Below, piece by piece: positions 17,533-25,311 of a stretch of 47,165 nt of DNA. Source of the stretch: an uncultured Maritimibacter sp. (lineage in GTDB: Bacteria; Pseudomonadota; Alphaproteobacteria; Rhodobacterales; Rhodobacteraceae). The stretch's first letter is position 1; each line of letters starts with the position of its first letter. Position numbers and translations under genes: made by a program. Below the pieces are notes generated by a model. That model did no database searches, was not told the DNA's origin, and was given only the letters and a program-made list of their open reading frames with translations. The stretch covers positions 1 to 47,165 of the forward strand of contig CAJXYS010000023.1 of assembly GCA_913063035.1 (NCBI GenBank), in the 5' to 3' direction.

Positions 17533-18903
17533 ATGTCCATTCCCCAGTCCGGCGGCGGACCGATCGAGAGCCGCGCGCAGCTTGCCGAATATCTCGAAGC
17601 CGGCTGCAAACCGCGCACCGACTGGCGCATCGGCACCGAGCACGAGAAATTCGGCTATTGCCGCGACACCCACAAGCCGCTGCCCTATGACGGGCCGCGC
17701 TCGATCAGGGCAATGCTGACCGGGCTCGCGGAACGCTTCGACTGGACCCCCGTGGAAGAGGCCGGAAACATCATCGGCCTGGTCAAGGGCGGCGCCAACG
17801 TCTCGCTCGAGCCGGGTGGCCAGCTGGAACTCTCGGGCGCGCCGCTCGAGACGATCCACGAGACCTGCGACGAGGTGAACGAACACCTGCGCGAGGTGCG
17901 TTCCGTCGCCGAGGATATCGGCGCGGGCTTCATCGGGCTCGGGGCGGCGCCCGAATGGACCCATGACGAGATGCCGATGATGCCCAAGGGGCGCTACCGG
18001 CTGATGACGGACTACATGGATCGCGTCGGCACCCACGGCAAGCAGATGATGTACCGAACCTGCACGGTGCAGGTGAATCTCGATTTCGGCTCGGAAGCCG
18101 ACATGGTGCAGAAGCTGCGCGTGGCGCTGGCGCTCCAGCCCGTGGCGACCGCGCTCTTCGCGAACTCGCCCTTCTTCGAGGGCAGGGTCAACGGCTACAA
18201 GAGCTGGCGCTCGCGCGTCTGGCGCGATCTCGACGCAGACAGGACGGGCATGCTGCCCTTCGTCTTCGAGGATGGCTTCGGCTTCGAGCGCTGGGCGGAG
18301 TACGCGCTCGACGTGCCGATGTATTTCGTCTACCGCGACGGGGTCTATATCGACGCGCTGGGCCAGTCCTTCCGGGATTTCCTCGCGGGCAAGCTCCCGG
18401 CGCTGCCGGGCGAGACGCCGACGCTCAGCGACTGGGCCGATCACCTGACCACGATCTTCCCGGAGGCCCGGATCAAGAAATTCCTCGAAATGCGCGGGGC
18501 GGACGGCGGCCCGTGGCGGCGGCTCTGCGCGCTGCCGGCGTTGTGGGTTGGGCTGCTCTACGACCAGGGCGCGCTGGATGCCGCCTGGGACCTGGTGAAG
18601 GGATGGGATGCCGAGACCCGCGAGGCGCTGCGCGTCGCCGCCTCGGTCGACGGGCTCCAGGCCGAGGCGAACGGCGTGCGCATGCGGGACCTGGCCTGCC
18701 GCGTCCTGGAGATCTCCGAGGGCGGGCTGCGCGCGCGGGCACGCCCCGGCGCGGGGGGCATGATCCCCGACGAGACTCATTTCCTCAACGCGCTGAAGGA
18801 AAGCGTCGATTCAGGCCGCGTGCCGGCCGACGAGCTGCTGGAACACTACCACGGCGACTGGGACGGTGACATCGGCCGCATCTACAACGAATACAGCTAC
18901 TGA
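17533..18903 (+). CDS. gshA: Glutamate--cysteine ligase (plant/alphaproteobacterial type)
   Basis: First enzyme of glutathione synthesis, joining glutamate and cysteine with ATP. At 456 residues it belongs to the form shared by plants and alphaproteobacteria rather than the enterobacterial type. Signature segments are GTEHEKFG (34-41), VSLEPGGQLELSGAPLETIH (90-109), CTVQVNLDFGSE, and GYKSWRSRVWRDLDADRTG. The ATG at 17533 gives the N-terminus expected for the family; the open frame upstream is longer but has no support. No secretion signal is seen. Together with katG and oxyR at the left end it adds to redox defence functions in this region, though not as an operon. Confidence 0.94.
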   Translation: MSIPQSGGGPIESRAQLAEYLEAGCKPRTDWRIGTEHEKFGYCRDTHKPLPYDGPRSIRAMLTGLAERFDWTPVEEAGNIIGLVKGGANVSLEPGGQLELSGAPLETIHETCDEVNEHLREVRSVAEDIGAGFIGLGAAPEWTHDEMPMMPKGRYRLMTDYMDRVGTHGKQMMYRTCTVQVNLDFGSEADMVQKLRVALALQPVATALFANSPFFEGRVNGYKSWRSRVWRDLDADRTGMLPFVFEDGFGFERWAEYALDVPMYFVYRDGVYIDALGQSFRDFLAGKLPALPGETPTLSDWADHLTTIFPEARIKKFLEMRGADGGPWRRLCALPALWVGLLYDQGALDAAWDLVKGWDAETREALRVAASVDGLQAEANGVRMRDLACRVLEISEGGLRARARPGAGGMIPDETHFLNALKESVDSGRVPADELLEHYHGDWDGDIGRIYNEYSY

Positions 18904-19328
18904 TCGCCCCGCCCGACATGGGGAACCGAGCTGTCGCGGTAGGCGGCGCCGGTATCCGGACCGTCCAGCGGATCGGGGCCGAAGCGGTTCGGCCCCCGGG
19001 TGCCGGGCGTCGCCCACCAGACGATCAGGACGATGATGCCGATCAGCGGGATCAGGATCAGCAGATACCACCAGCCCGATCGGTCGGTGTCGTGCAGCCG
19101 GCGCACCGCGACGGCGATGTTCGGGATCAGCATGGCCAGTGAGAAAAGCGGCGCGAAGATCGCGGCGCTGTCGGGCGCGGTGCCGAAGATCGCCGTGTCG
19201 ATGAGCCCCAGGGCGAAATTCGCCAGCACGTTGAAAAGAACGAACCACCAGAATTCCGAGCGCGCGGCGCGGCCGCTGAAGGTGGCGTATTTGGCGAGAC
19301 AGGTCCGGACGGCGGTCTGAAAATCCAT
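18897..19328 (-). CDS. DUF805 family membrane protein (143 aa)
   Basis: Small inner-membrane protein of the DUF805 family, function unknown. The N-terminal YATFSGRAARSEFWWFVLFN is diagnostic, followed by hydrophobic segments around 28-48, 55-78 and 87-106, with the conserved RRLHDTDRSGWWYLL between the last two. GGAG lies 8 nt before the ATG. Its stop lies 7 nt inside the end of convergent gshA. It is the last gene of the minus-strand run that begins at pyrB, 73 nt after plsY. Confidence 0.9.
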   Translation of the reverse strand: MDFQTAVRTCLAKYATFSGRAARSEFWWFVLFNVLANFALGLIDTAIFGTAPDSAAIFAPLFSLAMLIPNIAVAVRRLHDTDRSGWWYLLILIPLIGIIVLIVWWATPGTRGPNRFGPDPLDGPDTGAAYRDSSVPHVGRGDQ

Positions 19329-19401
19329 GGGGCGGGACTCCATCTTGGGGTGCGCGATGACGGTTGCGCCTGGCGGGCGATCCGTCAAGCCTGCCCCGGC
19401 G

Positions 19402-20010
19402 CTACTTGCCCGCGCCGATGCGGGGCTCGGCCCCCTTGAGCAGACGGCGGATATTCTCGTGGTGGCGCAGGAAGACCAGCGCGGCCAGCGCCACGCCGAG
19501 CGCCACGGCATCGGGCCGCGACAACAGCGCCAGCCAGACCGGCGCCAGCGCCGCCGCTGCCAGCGCCGAGAGCGACGAGATGCGGAACAGGCCGGCCACG
19601 ACCAGCCAGGTGGCGCAGGCTGCCAGCCCGGCCGGGAAGTGCAGCGCAAGCAGCGTGCCAAGGAAGGTCGCCACGCCCTTCCCGCCGCGAAACCCGAGAT
19701 AGACCGGGAAGATGTGCCCGAGAAAGGCCGCGAAGCCCGCGACCTGCGCGGCGTCGTCCCCGATCAGGGCGCGCGCGACCAGCACGGCGATCGCACCCTT
19801 GCCCGCGTCGAGGAGTAGCGTCAGCGCGGCGGCGGGCTTGTTGCCGGTGCGCAGCACGTTGGTCGCGCCGATATTGCCGGACCCGATCTTGCGCAGGTCG
19901 CCCAGCCCGAAGAGCCGCGCGATCACCACGCCGAAGGGCACCGACCCCAGGAGGTAGGCGAGAACGGCGGTGACGGCGAGCAGGCCGGCGGACGTGTCGA
20001 GCTCGGGCAT
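19402..20010 (-). CDS. plsY: Acyl-phosphate--glycerol-3-phosphate acyltransferase PlsY
   Basis: Integral membrane enzyme that transfers acyl from acyl-phosphate to glycerol-3-phosphate, the first acylation in phospholipid synthesis. Of 202 residues, the family motifs are complete: KIGSGNIGATN, GHIFPVYLGFRGGKGVAT and the C-terminal RHHENIRRLLKGAEPR. About five transmembrane helices. It starts 3 nt after the dihydroorotase-like gene stop, which indicates co-transcription with the pyrimidine genes. Confidence 0.95.
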   Translation of the reverse strand: MPELDTSAGLLAVTAVLAYLLGSVPFGVVIARLFGLGDLRKIGSGNIGATNVLRTGNKPAAALTLLLDAGKGAIAVLVARALIGDDAAQVAGFAAFLGHIFPVYLGFRGGKGVATFLGTLLALHFPAGLAACATWLVVAGLFRISSLSALAAAALAPVWLALLSRPDAVALGVALAALVFLRHHENIRRLLKGAEPRIGAGK

Positions 20011-20013
20011 CCG

Positions 20014-21291
20014 TCAGTCCCCGTGCCGGTAGATCTCGGCCCCGCCGACGAAGCTGCGCAAAACCCGGCCCTGGAGCCGTGCGCCGTCGAAGGGGGTGTT
20101 CTTGGATTTCGAGCGCAGCTTGAAGCGGTCGAGCACGAAGGGCGCATCCGGATCGAACAGCACGAGGTCCGCCGGCGCCCCGGCTGCCAGCCGTCCGCCG
20201 TCGAGCCCCAGCCGTCGGGCCGGGTTCAGCGACAGCGCCCGGAACAGGCGTGGCAGGTCCAGCGCCCCGGCATGGTAGAGCCGCAGCGCCGCCGGCAGCA
20301 GGGTTTCCAGCGCCACCGCGCCGCTGGCGGCCTCTTCGAAGGGCAGCCGCTTCGATTCCTCGTCCTGCGGCGTGTGCATGGAGGAGATCACGTCGATCGT
20401 TCCGCCGGCCACGGCCTCGACCATCGCGAGCCGATCGTCCTCGGACCGCAGTGGCGGCTTGACCTTGAAGAAGGTGCGGTAGTCGCCGACGTCGAACTCG
20501 TTGAGCGTCAGGTGGTGGATCGACACGCCGGCCGTCACGTCGAGCCCTGCCGCCTTGGCGCGTTCCAGCGCGGGAAGGGCCCGGGCGGTGCTGATCTGGT
20601 CGGCGTGGTAGCGGGCGCCCGTCATCTCGACCAGGGCGAGGTCGCGTTCGAGGCCCATGCGCTCGGCCATCGGCGAGACCGCGGGCAGCCCGCGCAGCGA
20701 CGCGAACTTGCCGCTGGTGGCCGCCGCACCGGCGGTCAGGCCCGGATCCTGCGGGTGCGCGATCACCAGCGCGCCGAGCGACCTGGCGTAGGTCAGCGCG
20801 CGGGAAAACACCTTGGGGTCGGTCACGACATGGTCGCAATCCGTGAAGGCCACGGCACCCGCATCCATAAGGAAGCCGATCTCGACCATCTCGCGGCCCG
20901 CCCGCCCCTTGGTCAGCGCCGCCATCGGCTTGAAGCGGACCGGGGTCGCGGCATCGCCGCGGCGAAGCACGAATTCCAGCGTCTCGGGGCTGTCGATCGC
21001 GGGCAGGGTGTCGGGGCGGGTCACCATCGTCGTGATCCCGCCCGCCGCCGCGGCCAGCCCCGCGGTGCGGAAGCTTTCCTTGTGGCGTTCGCCGGGCTCG
21101 CAGACCTTCACGCCGATATCGACGATGCCCGGCGCCAGGCATTTGCCGGCGCAATCGATCACCTGCGTCCCGCCGGGCGCCTCCGTGCCGCCGACCGCGG
21201 CGATGGCCCCGTCCCGGATCAGCAGGTCGCCGGTCCGCTCCGTCCCGGCTTCGGGGTCGATCAGGCGGGCGTTCTTCAGGAGCGTCGTCAT
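20014..21291 (-). CDS. pyrX: Dihydroorotase-like protein PyrC/PyrX, metal ligands lost
   Basis: Amidohydrolase-fold protein of 425 residues related to class I dihydroorotase (the homologue usually labelled pyrC). Active enzymes carry a metal-binding H-x-H-x-REPG; here the corresponding segment is IVDIGVKVCEPGERHKESF, so both His and the Arg are replaced. The later metal and catalytic sites are also altered: HPQDPGL where HxEDxxL is expected, and SSMHTPQ where the conserved TDHAPH is expected. The fold and ending (NPARRLGLDGGRLAAGAPADLVLFD) are intact, so it is maintained but probably not catalytic. Pseudomonas has such a partner (PyrX) that builds the aspartate carbamoyltransferase complex; pyrB in the same operon fits that role. 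The start overlaps the PH-domain gene by 4 nt. Confidence 0.88.
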   Translation of the reverse strand: MTTLLKNARLIDPEAGTERTGDLLIRDGAIAAVGGTEAPGGTQVIDCAGKCLAPGIVDIGVKVCEPGERHKESFRTAGLAAAAGGITTMVTRPDTLPAIDSPETLEFVLRRGDAATPVRFKPMAALTKGRAGREMVEIGFLMDAGAVAFTDCDHVVTDPKVFSRALTYARSLGALVIAHPQDPGLTAGAAATSGKFASLRGLPAVSPMAERMGLERDLALVEMTGARYHADQISTARALPALERAKAAGLDVTAGVSIHHLTLNEFDVGDYRTFFKVKPPLRSEDDRLAMVEAVAGGTIDVISSMHTPQDEESKRLPFEEAASGAVALETLLPAALRLYHAGALDLPRLFRALSLNPARRLGLDGGRLAAGAPADLVLFDPDAPFVLDRFKLRSKSKNTPFDGARLQGRVLRSFVGGAEIYRHGD

Positions 21292-21746
21292 GAGGTCTCC
21301 ATGGCGGTGTTTCCGGCGGCGGCCGCGGCACGGGCGATGCGGCGTTCGGTGTCGGCGCGGTCCGCCTGGTACTTGATCAGGTGCTTGTCGCCGGTGCGGG
21401 TCACGACCTGCACCGCGCTGCCCAGGCCCCGGACGCGGGCGATCTCGTCGAGGCGCACGGCGCGGGTCTGGGGGCCGAGCAGGCGAAACTCCGTCAGGTC
21501 CCAGCGCGCGGCCATCTCGTCGGAGGCGACGTAGAAGGCCCGCACCGCCACCGCGGCCAGCCCGCCGACAGCGCCGGTCCACAGGAAGGGATTGCCCATG
21601 ATCCAGAGCACGATCATCCCAAGCGCCATGGCAAAGGCCGCAAGCCAGGCATGGTCACGCCAGTAGGTCGCGCGGTCGGGATGGAAGCTGTGTACCACCT
21701 CCTCGCCCGGTTCGAGCGGCGTGGTCGGCGTCATCTCGTGCATCAT
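21288..21746 (-). CDS. PH-domain (bPH2-like) membrane protein (152 aa)
   Basis: Two transmembrane helices (about residues 32-48 and 52-70, with AFAMALGMIVLWIMG) lie between a short N-terminal segment and a C-terminal bacterial PH-like domain (about 75-140: VASDEMAARWDLTEFRLL, TRAVRLDEIARVRGLGSAVQ). The start EPGEEVVHSFHPDRATYWR is typical of such proteins. Function unknown. Several in-frame ATGs are close together and none has a strong ribosome binding site, so the exact start is uncertain. The stop overlaps the dihydroorotase-like start (ATGA). Confidence 0.78.
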   Translation of the reverse strand: MMHEMTPTTPLEPGEEVVHSFHPDRATYWRDHAWLAAFAMALGMIVLWIMGNPFLWTGAVGGLAAVAVRAFYVASDEMAARWDLTEFRLLGPQTRAVRLDEIARVRGLGSAVQVVTRTGDKHLIKYQADRADTERRIARAAAAAGNTAMETS

Positions 21747-21759
21747 GGACCCGCGCCCC

Positions 21760-22341
21760 TTATCCGCCGCCCGCCAGGGCAAGCACCGCGAGAAGCAGCA
21801 GAACCAGCGCCAGGCCCGCCAGAACCATGCGGCGGCTGGACGGCCCCGCGCCGGCCGGTTCCGCGGGCGCGTCGCCGCCGGTCTCGGACCCGTCGGGGGT
21901 CTGTTTGCGCGCGCTCTCCGCATGGAGGGGCATGTGAACCGCGGCGCCGCGCTCTTCGCGGTAGGTGCCGATCCAGCGCGCCGGGGCCGTCGGCGTCAGG
22001 GTCTGGGCCCGGTCGCCGAAGGCCGCGGAACTGAGCACCGCGACATGGCCCGACAGCCCGTCGAGACGCCCCCGGTCGCCCGAAAGCTCCTCTTCGGCAA
22101 CGCCCTGGCCCTCGACGAGGTAGTCGGAAAACCCCATCCCCTCCAACTCGCGGAGGGCGAACACCTGGACATAGCGCGGGTCGAGCCGCTCGGCCCCCAG
22201 GGCATCGGGCAGTTTCCAGCCCTCCGCGCCGGCCTCGTCCTCGGGCGGGAGATAGGCGGCCTTCTCCGCGCCGGATATGTCCAGCGTGAAGACGCGGACG
22301 ACACCGTATTCCTCGGCGGGTACCGAAATGCGGTCGCTCAT
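21760..22341 (-). CDS. Hypothetical protein with C-terminal membrane anchor (193 aa)
   Basis: Family not recognised. A soluble N-terminal region (1-135) contains [38 protein letters not shown] and [13 protein letters not shown] Pro/Glu/Gly-rich linker follows, then a single C-terminal hydrophobic helix (about 172-192, [21 protein letters not shown]). That is the layout of a tail-anchored protein with its domain in the cytoplasm. The start overlaps the pyrB stop by 4 nt and the PH-domain gene follows 13 nt later. The tight coupling suggests it is made with aspartate carbamoyltransferase and may localise or regulate it; this is inference only. Confidence 0.76.
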   Translation of the reverse strand: MSDRISVPAEEYGVVRVFTLDISGAEKAAYLPPEDEAGAEGWKLPDALGAERLDPRYVQVFALRELEGMGFSDYLVEGQGVAEEELSGDRGRLDGLSGHVAVLSSAAFGDRAQTLTPTAPARWIGTYREERGAAVHMPLHAESARKQTPDGSETGGDAPAEPAGAGPSSRRMVLAGLALVLLLLAVLALAGGG

Positions 22342-23288
22342 GCCGCCCCCTCCGCCGCGGTGGCGCGCTGGTTCCGCGCCAGCAGATCCATCGCCGCCAT
22401 GCGGACCGCGACGCCCATCTCGACCTGTTCCTGGATGACCGACCGGTTGATGTCGTCGGCCAGCGTGCCGTCGATCTCGACCCCGCGGTTCATCGGGCCG
22501 GGATGCATCACGATCGCGTCGTCCTTGGCGAAGGCCAGCTTCTCGGCGTCGAGGCCGTAGCGGTGATAATACTCGCGCTCCGACGGGATGAAGCCGCCGT
22601 CCATCCGTTCCTTCTGGAGCCGCAGCATCATCACGACGTCCACGTCGCGCAGCCCTTCGCACATGTCGTCGAAGACCTCGACGCCGAGATCCGCGACGCC
22701 CGCGGGCATCAGGGTCGGCGGGCCGACGAGCCGAACCCGGTTCTCCATCTTGCCGAGCAGAAGGATGTTGGACCGCGCGACCCGGCTGTGGGCGATGTCG
22801 CCGCAGATCGCGATGGACAGCCGTTGCAGCCGGCCTTTCTCGCGCCGGATGGTCAGCGCGTCGAGCAGCGCCTGGGTGGGATGCTCGTGCCGGCCATCGC
22901 CCGCGTTCAGCACCGCGCAGTTGACCTTCTCGGCCAGCAGGTTCACCGCGCCCGAATGGGGATGGCGCACGACCAGAAGGTCGGGATGCATGGCGTTCAG
23001 CGTCATCGCGGTGTCGATCAGCGTCTCGCCCTTCTTGATCGAGGAGGCCTGCATCGCCATGGACATCACATCGGCGCCGAGCCTTTTACCGGCAAGCTCG
23101 AAGCTGGCCTGGGTGCGGGTCGAAGCCTCGAAGAACATGTTGACCTGCGTCATGCCGGCGAGGGCGTCGCCGTGCTTCTCGGCGCCGCGGTTCAACGCGA
23201 CATAGGTGTCGGCAAGATCGAGGATGGACAGGATATCGGCTTGCGAGAGCGGTTCGATGCCGAGGAGGTGTCGCGCGCTGAAAGTCAT
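22338..23288 (-). CDS. pyrB: Aspartate carbamoyltransferase catalytic subunit
   Basis: Second step of pyrimidine synthesis: carbamoyl phosphate plus aspartate gives carbamoyl-aspartate. Of 316 residues, the carbamoyl-phosphate site is [49 protein letters not shown] and [13 protein letters not shown] complete the active site. The ATG at 23288 gives the usual N-terminus; an alternative ATG is three codons earlier. It heads a minus-strand run of six genes ending with DUF805. No regulatory pyrI is present. The dihydroorotase-like protein downstream is a candidate structural partner. Confidence 0.95.
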   Translation of the reverse strand: MTFSARHLLGIEPLSQADILSILDLADTYVALNRGAEKHGDALAGMTQVNMFFEASTRTQASFELAGKRLGADVMSMAMQASSIKKGETLIDTAMTLNAMHPDLLVVRHPHSGAVNLLAEKVNCAVLNAGDGRHEHPTQALLDALTIRREKGRLQRLSIAICGDIAHSRVARSNILLLGKMENRVRLVGPPTLMPAGVADLGVEVFDDMCEGLRDVDVVMMLRLQKERMDGGFIPSEREYYHRYGLDAEKLAFAKDDAIVMHPGPMNRGVEIDGTLADDINRSVIQEQVEMGVAVRMAAMDLLARNQRATAAEGAA

Positions 23289-23399
23289 GGCCTCCATCCC
23301 TGTCTTCGCCCGACTTATAGGTGGCGCGGAGATACGGAACAAGGGATTTACGCCACGCGCCGGGCGGCCTAGGCTTTCGGCGCGACAGGCGGACGGAAG

Positions 23400-24215
23400 A
23401 TGGACCGGGTGCTGGATTTTCACACCGCGAAGGCGATGCTCGAATGGCAGATCGAGCTGGGCGCGACCGAGGCGATCGGCGAGACGCCCGTCGACCGCTA
23501 TGCGGCCGCCGCGGACCCCGCGCCCGCCGCGCCCGTGCCCGGAAAACCGCCGCAAGCCGCGGTCGCGCCGGCGGCCGCCGCCCCCGCGGCGGACCCGGCG
23601 CCGGCCGGCGCGGACGCGGTCGAGGCCGCGCGCAGCGCGGCCGCCGAGGCCCATAGCCTCGAAGGGCTGCGCTATGCCCTGTCCTCGTTTGCCCATTGCG
23701 AGCTGAAGAAGGGCGCGCGCAACACCGTCTTCTCCGACGGCAATCCCGAGGCCCGCGTCATGATCGTGGGCGAGGCGCCGGGCCGCGACGAGGACATCGA
23801 GGGCAGGCCCTTCGTCGGGCGGGCGGGGAAGCTGCTCGACCGGATGTTCGACGCGATCGGGCTGGCGCGCGCCGGCAGCGGGGCGGCGGCGCTCTACATC
23901 ACCAACGTGATGCCCTGGCGCCCGCCGCAGAACCGCGATCCCACGCCCGAGGAAATCGCCATGATGCTGCCCTTCGTGGAACGCCATGTCGACCTGGTGG
24001 CGCCGGATATCCTGGTCCTGATGGGCAACACCGCCTGCCAGGCGCTGCTTGGCCGCAAGGGTATCACCCGCCTGCGCGGCCACTGGGCAGAGGTTCTGGG
24101 CCGGCCGGCGCTGCCGATGTTCCATCCGGCCTACCTGTTGCGCAATCCCGCGGCCAAGCGCGAGGCCTGGCATGACCTGCTGATGATCCGGCACCGCCTG
24201 GAAGAGGAAGGCTAA
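23400..24215 (+). CDS. Uracil-DNA glycosylase family 4-like, Fe-S ligands mostly lost
   Basis: Base-excision repair enzyme of 271 residues. Family 4 motifs are present: motif 1 [20 protein letters not shown] (125-143), [32 protein letters not shown], and motif 2 [20 protein letters not shown] with His242. Family 4 normally holds a 4Fe-4S cluster through four Cys. Here only Cys100 ([14 protein letters not shown]) remains; the first position is not Cys, the KCRPP Cys is Trp173, and the last site falls in IAMMLPF without Cys. Residues 35-75 form an Ala/Pro linker unlike thermophilic members. I recall an alphaproteobacterial UDG without Fe-S described from Bradyrhizobium, so activity may be retained. 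Its stop overlaps moaB by 1 nt. Confidence 0.87.
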   Translation: MDRVLDFHTAKAMLEWQIELGATEAIGETPVDRYAAAADPAPAAPVPGKPPQAAVAPAAAAPAADPAPAGADAVEAARSAAAEAHSLEGLRYALSSFAHCELKKGARNTVFSDGNPEARVMIVGEAPGRDEDIEGRPFVGRAGKLLDRMFDAIGLARAGSGAAALYITNVMPWRPPQNRDPTPEEIAMMLPFVERHVDLVAPDILVLMGNTACQALLGRKGITRLRGHWAEVLGRPALPMFHPAYLLRNPAAKREAWHDLLMIRHRLEEEG

Positions 24216-24757
24216 TGTCCCGCATCGACGAGTCCCGCGATTTCATCCCGGTCCGCATCGCGGTGCTGACGGTATCCGACACGCGCACCCCCGAGGACGA
24301 CCGCTCGGGCGACACGCTGGCCGCGCGCATCCGGCGGGCCGGCCACGTCCTGGCCGACCGCAAGATCCTGCGCGACGAGCGCGCCGAGATCGCGGCCCAG
24401 CTGCGCGCCTGGTGCGACGATCGCGGCGTGGACGTGGTGCTGAGCACCGGCGGGACGGGGCTGACCGGCCGCGACGTGACGGTGGAGGCGCATCGCGACG
24501 TCTACGAGAAAGAGATCGAGGCCTTCGGCACCGTCTTCACCATCGTGTCGATGAAGAAGATCGGGACCTCGGCGATCCAGTCGCGCGCCTGTGGCGGGGT
24601 GGCGAACGGCACCTATCTCTTCGCCCTGCCGGGCAGCACCGGGGCCTGCAAGGACGCCTGGGACGAGATCCTCGAGCCGCAGCTCGATTACCGGCACATG
24701 CCCTGCAACTTCGTGGAGATCCTGCCGCGGCTCGACGAGCACAAGCGCCGGAAATGA
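24215..24757 (+). CDS. moaB: Molybdenum cofactor biosynthesis protein B
   Basis: MogA/MoaB-family protein of 180 residues that adenylylates molybdopterin before metal insertion. The substrate site [14 protein letters not shown] is intact and the ending [21 protein letters not shown] is typical. [20 protein letters not shown] marks the N-terminal part. ATG overlaps the UDG stop by 1 nt, and its own stop overlaps the Nudix start. Other Moco genes (moaD, moaE) lie about 12 kb away in the same orientation. Confidence 0.93.
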   Translation: MSRIDESRDFIPVRIAVLTVSDTRTPEDDRSGDTLAARIRRAGHVLADRKILRDERAEIAAQLRAWCDDRGVDVVLSTGGTGLTGRDVTVEAHRDVYEKEIEAFGTVFTIVSMKKIGTSAIQSRACGGVANGTYLFALPGSTGACKDAWDEILEPQLDYRHMPCNFVEILPRLDEHKRRK

Positions 24758-25224
24758 CCGGCGACGGCTTCGTGCCGCTGGGGGATCTGTCGGGCGCGGG
24801 CGACGGCTGCGCAGCCCTGGTGCTGGCACGGGACCGGGACGGCCGGGTCCTGATGCAGCTGCGCGACGATCTGCCGGGACTCGCCGGCGCGGGGCAGTGG
24901 GCGCTTTTCGGCGGCGAGGTCGAGCCGGGCGAGAGCCTCGCCGGGGCCGCCGCGCGCGAATTCGCCGAGGAAACCGGGATCGCCGTGGACCCGGCCGACC
25001 TCGCGCCGCGGTTCCGCCTGTTGGGCATGCCGCCGCGGCGTTACATGCTCCATGTCTTCGCGCTCGTGCGCCCCGTGGCGCCCGAGGACCTGCGCCTGGG
25101 CGAAGGTGCGGGCTTCGCGTTTCTCACGGCGGCACAGGCCGGGCGCTACGAGCTTGTACCCCAGATCCGCCGGGTGCTGATCGCGGCCGGTCTCGCGACG
25201 GAAAATCCCCGCACGGACGTGTGA
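24754..25224 (+). CDS. Nudix hydrolase (156 aa)
   Basis: Hydrolyses a nucleoside diphosphate linked to some moiety; substrate unknown. The Nudix box is complete at 54-75: Gly54-x5-Glu60-x7-Arg68-Glu69-x2-Glu72-Glu73-x-Gly75 (GGEVEPGESLAG then AAREFAEETGI). The start overlaps the moaB stop by 4 nt. Co-location with a uracil-DNA glycosylase is consistent with nucleotide-pool cleaning, but many Nudix specificities would fit. Confidence 0.88.
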   Translation: MTGDGFVPLGDLSGAGDGCAALVLARDRDGRVLMQLRDDLPGLAGAGQWALFGGEVEPGESLAGAAAREFAEETGIAVDPADLAPRFRLLGMPPRRYMLHVFALVRPVAPEDLRLGEGAGFAFLTAAQAGRYELVPQIRRVLIAAGLATENPRTDV

Positions 25225-25311
25225 CAGTCATGCAGTGGACCCGCGCCGCCGGGCTGCTATCCTGTCGACCCGGGGCGCCGCGGGCGTGCCGTTACCGGAG
25301 TGTCCTTCACC

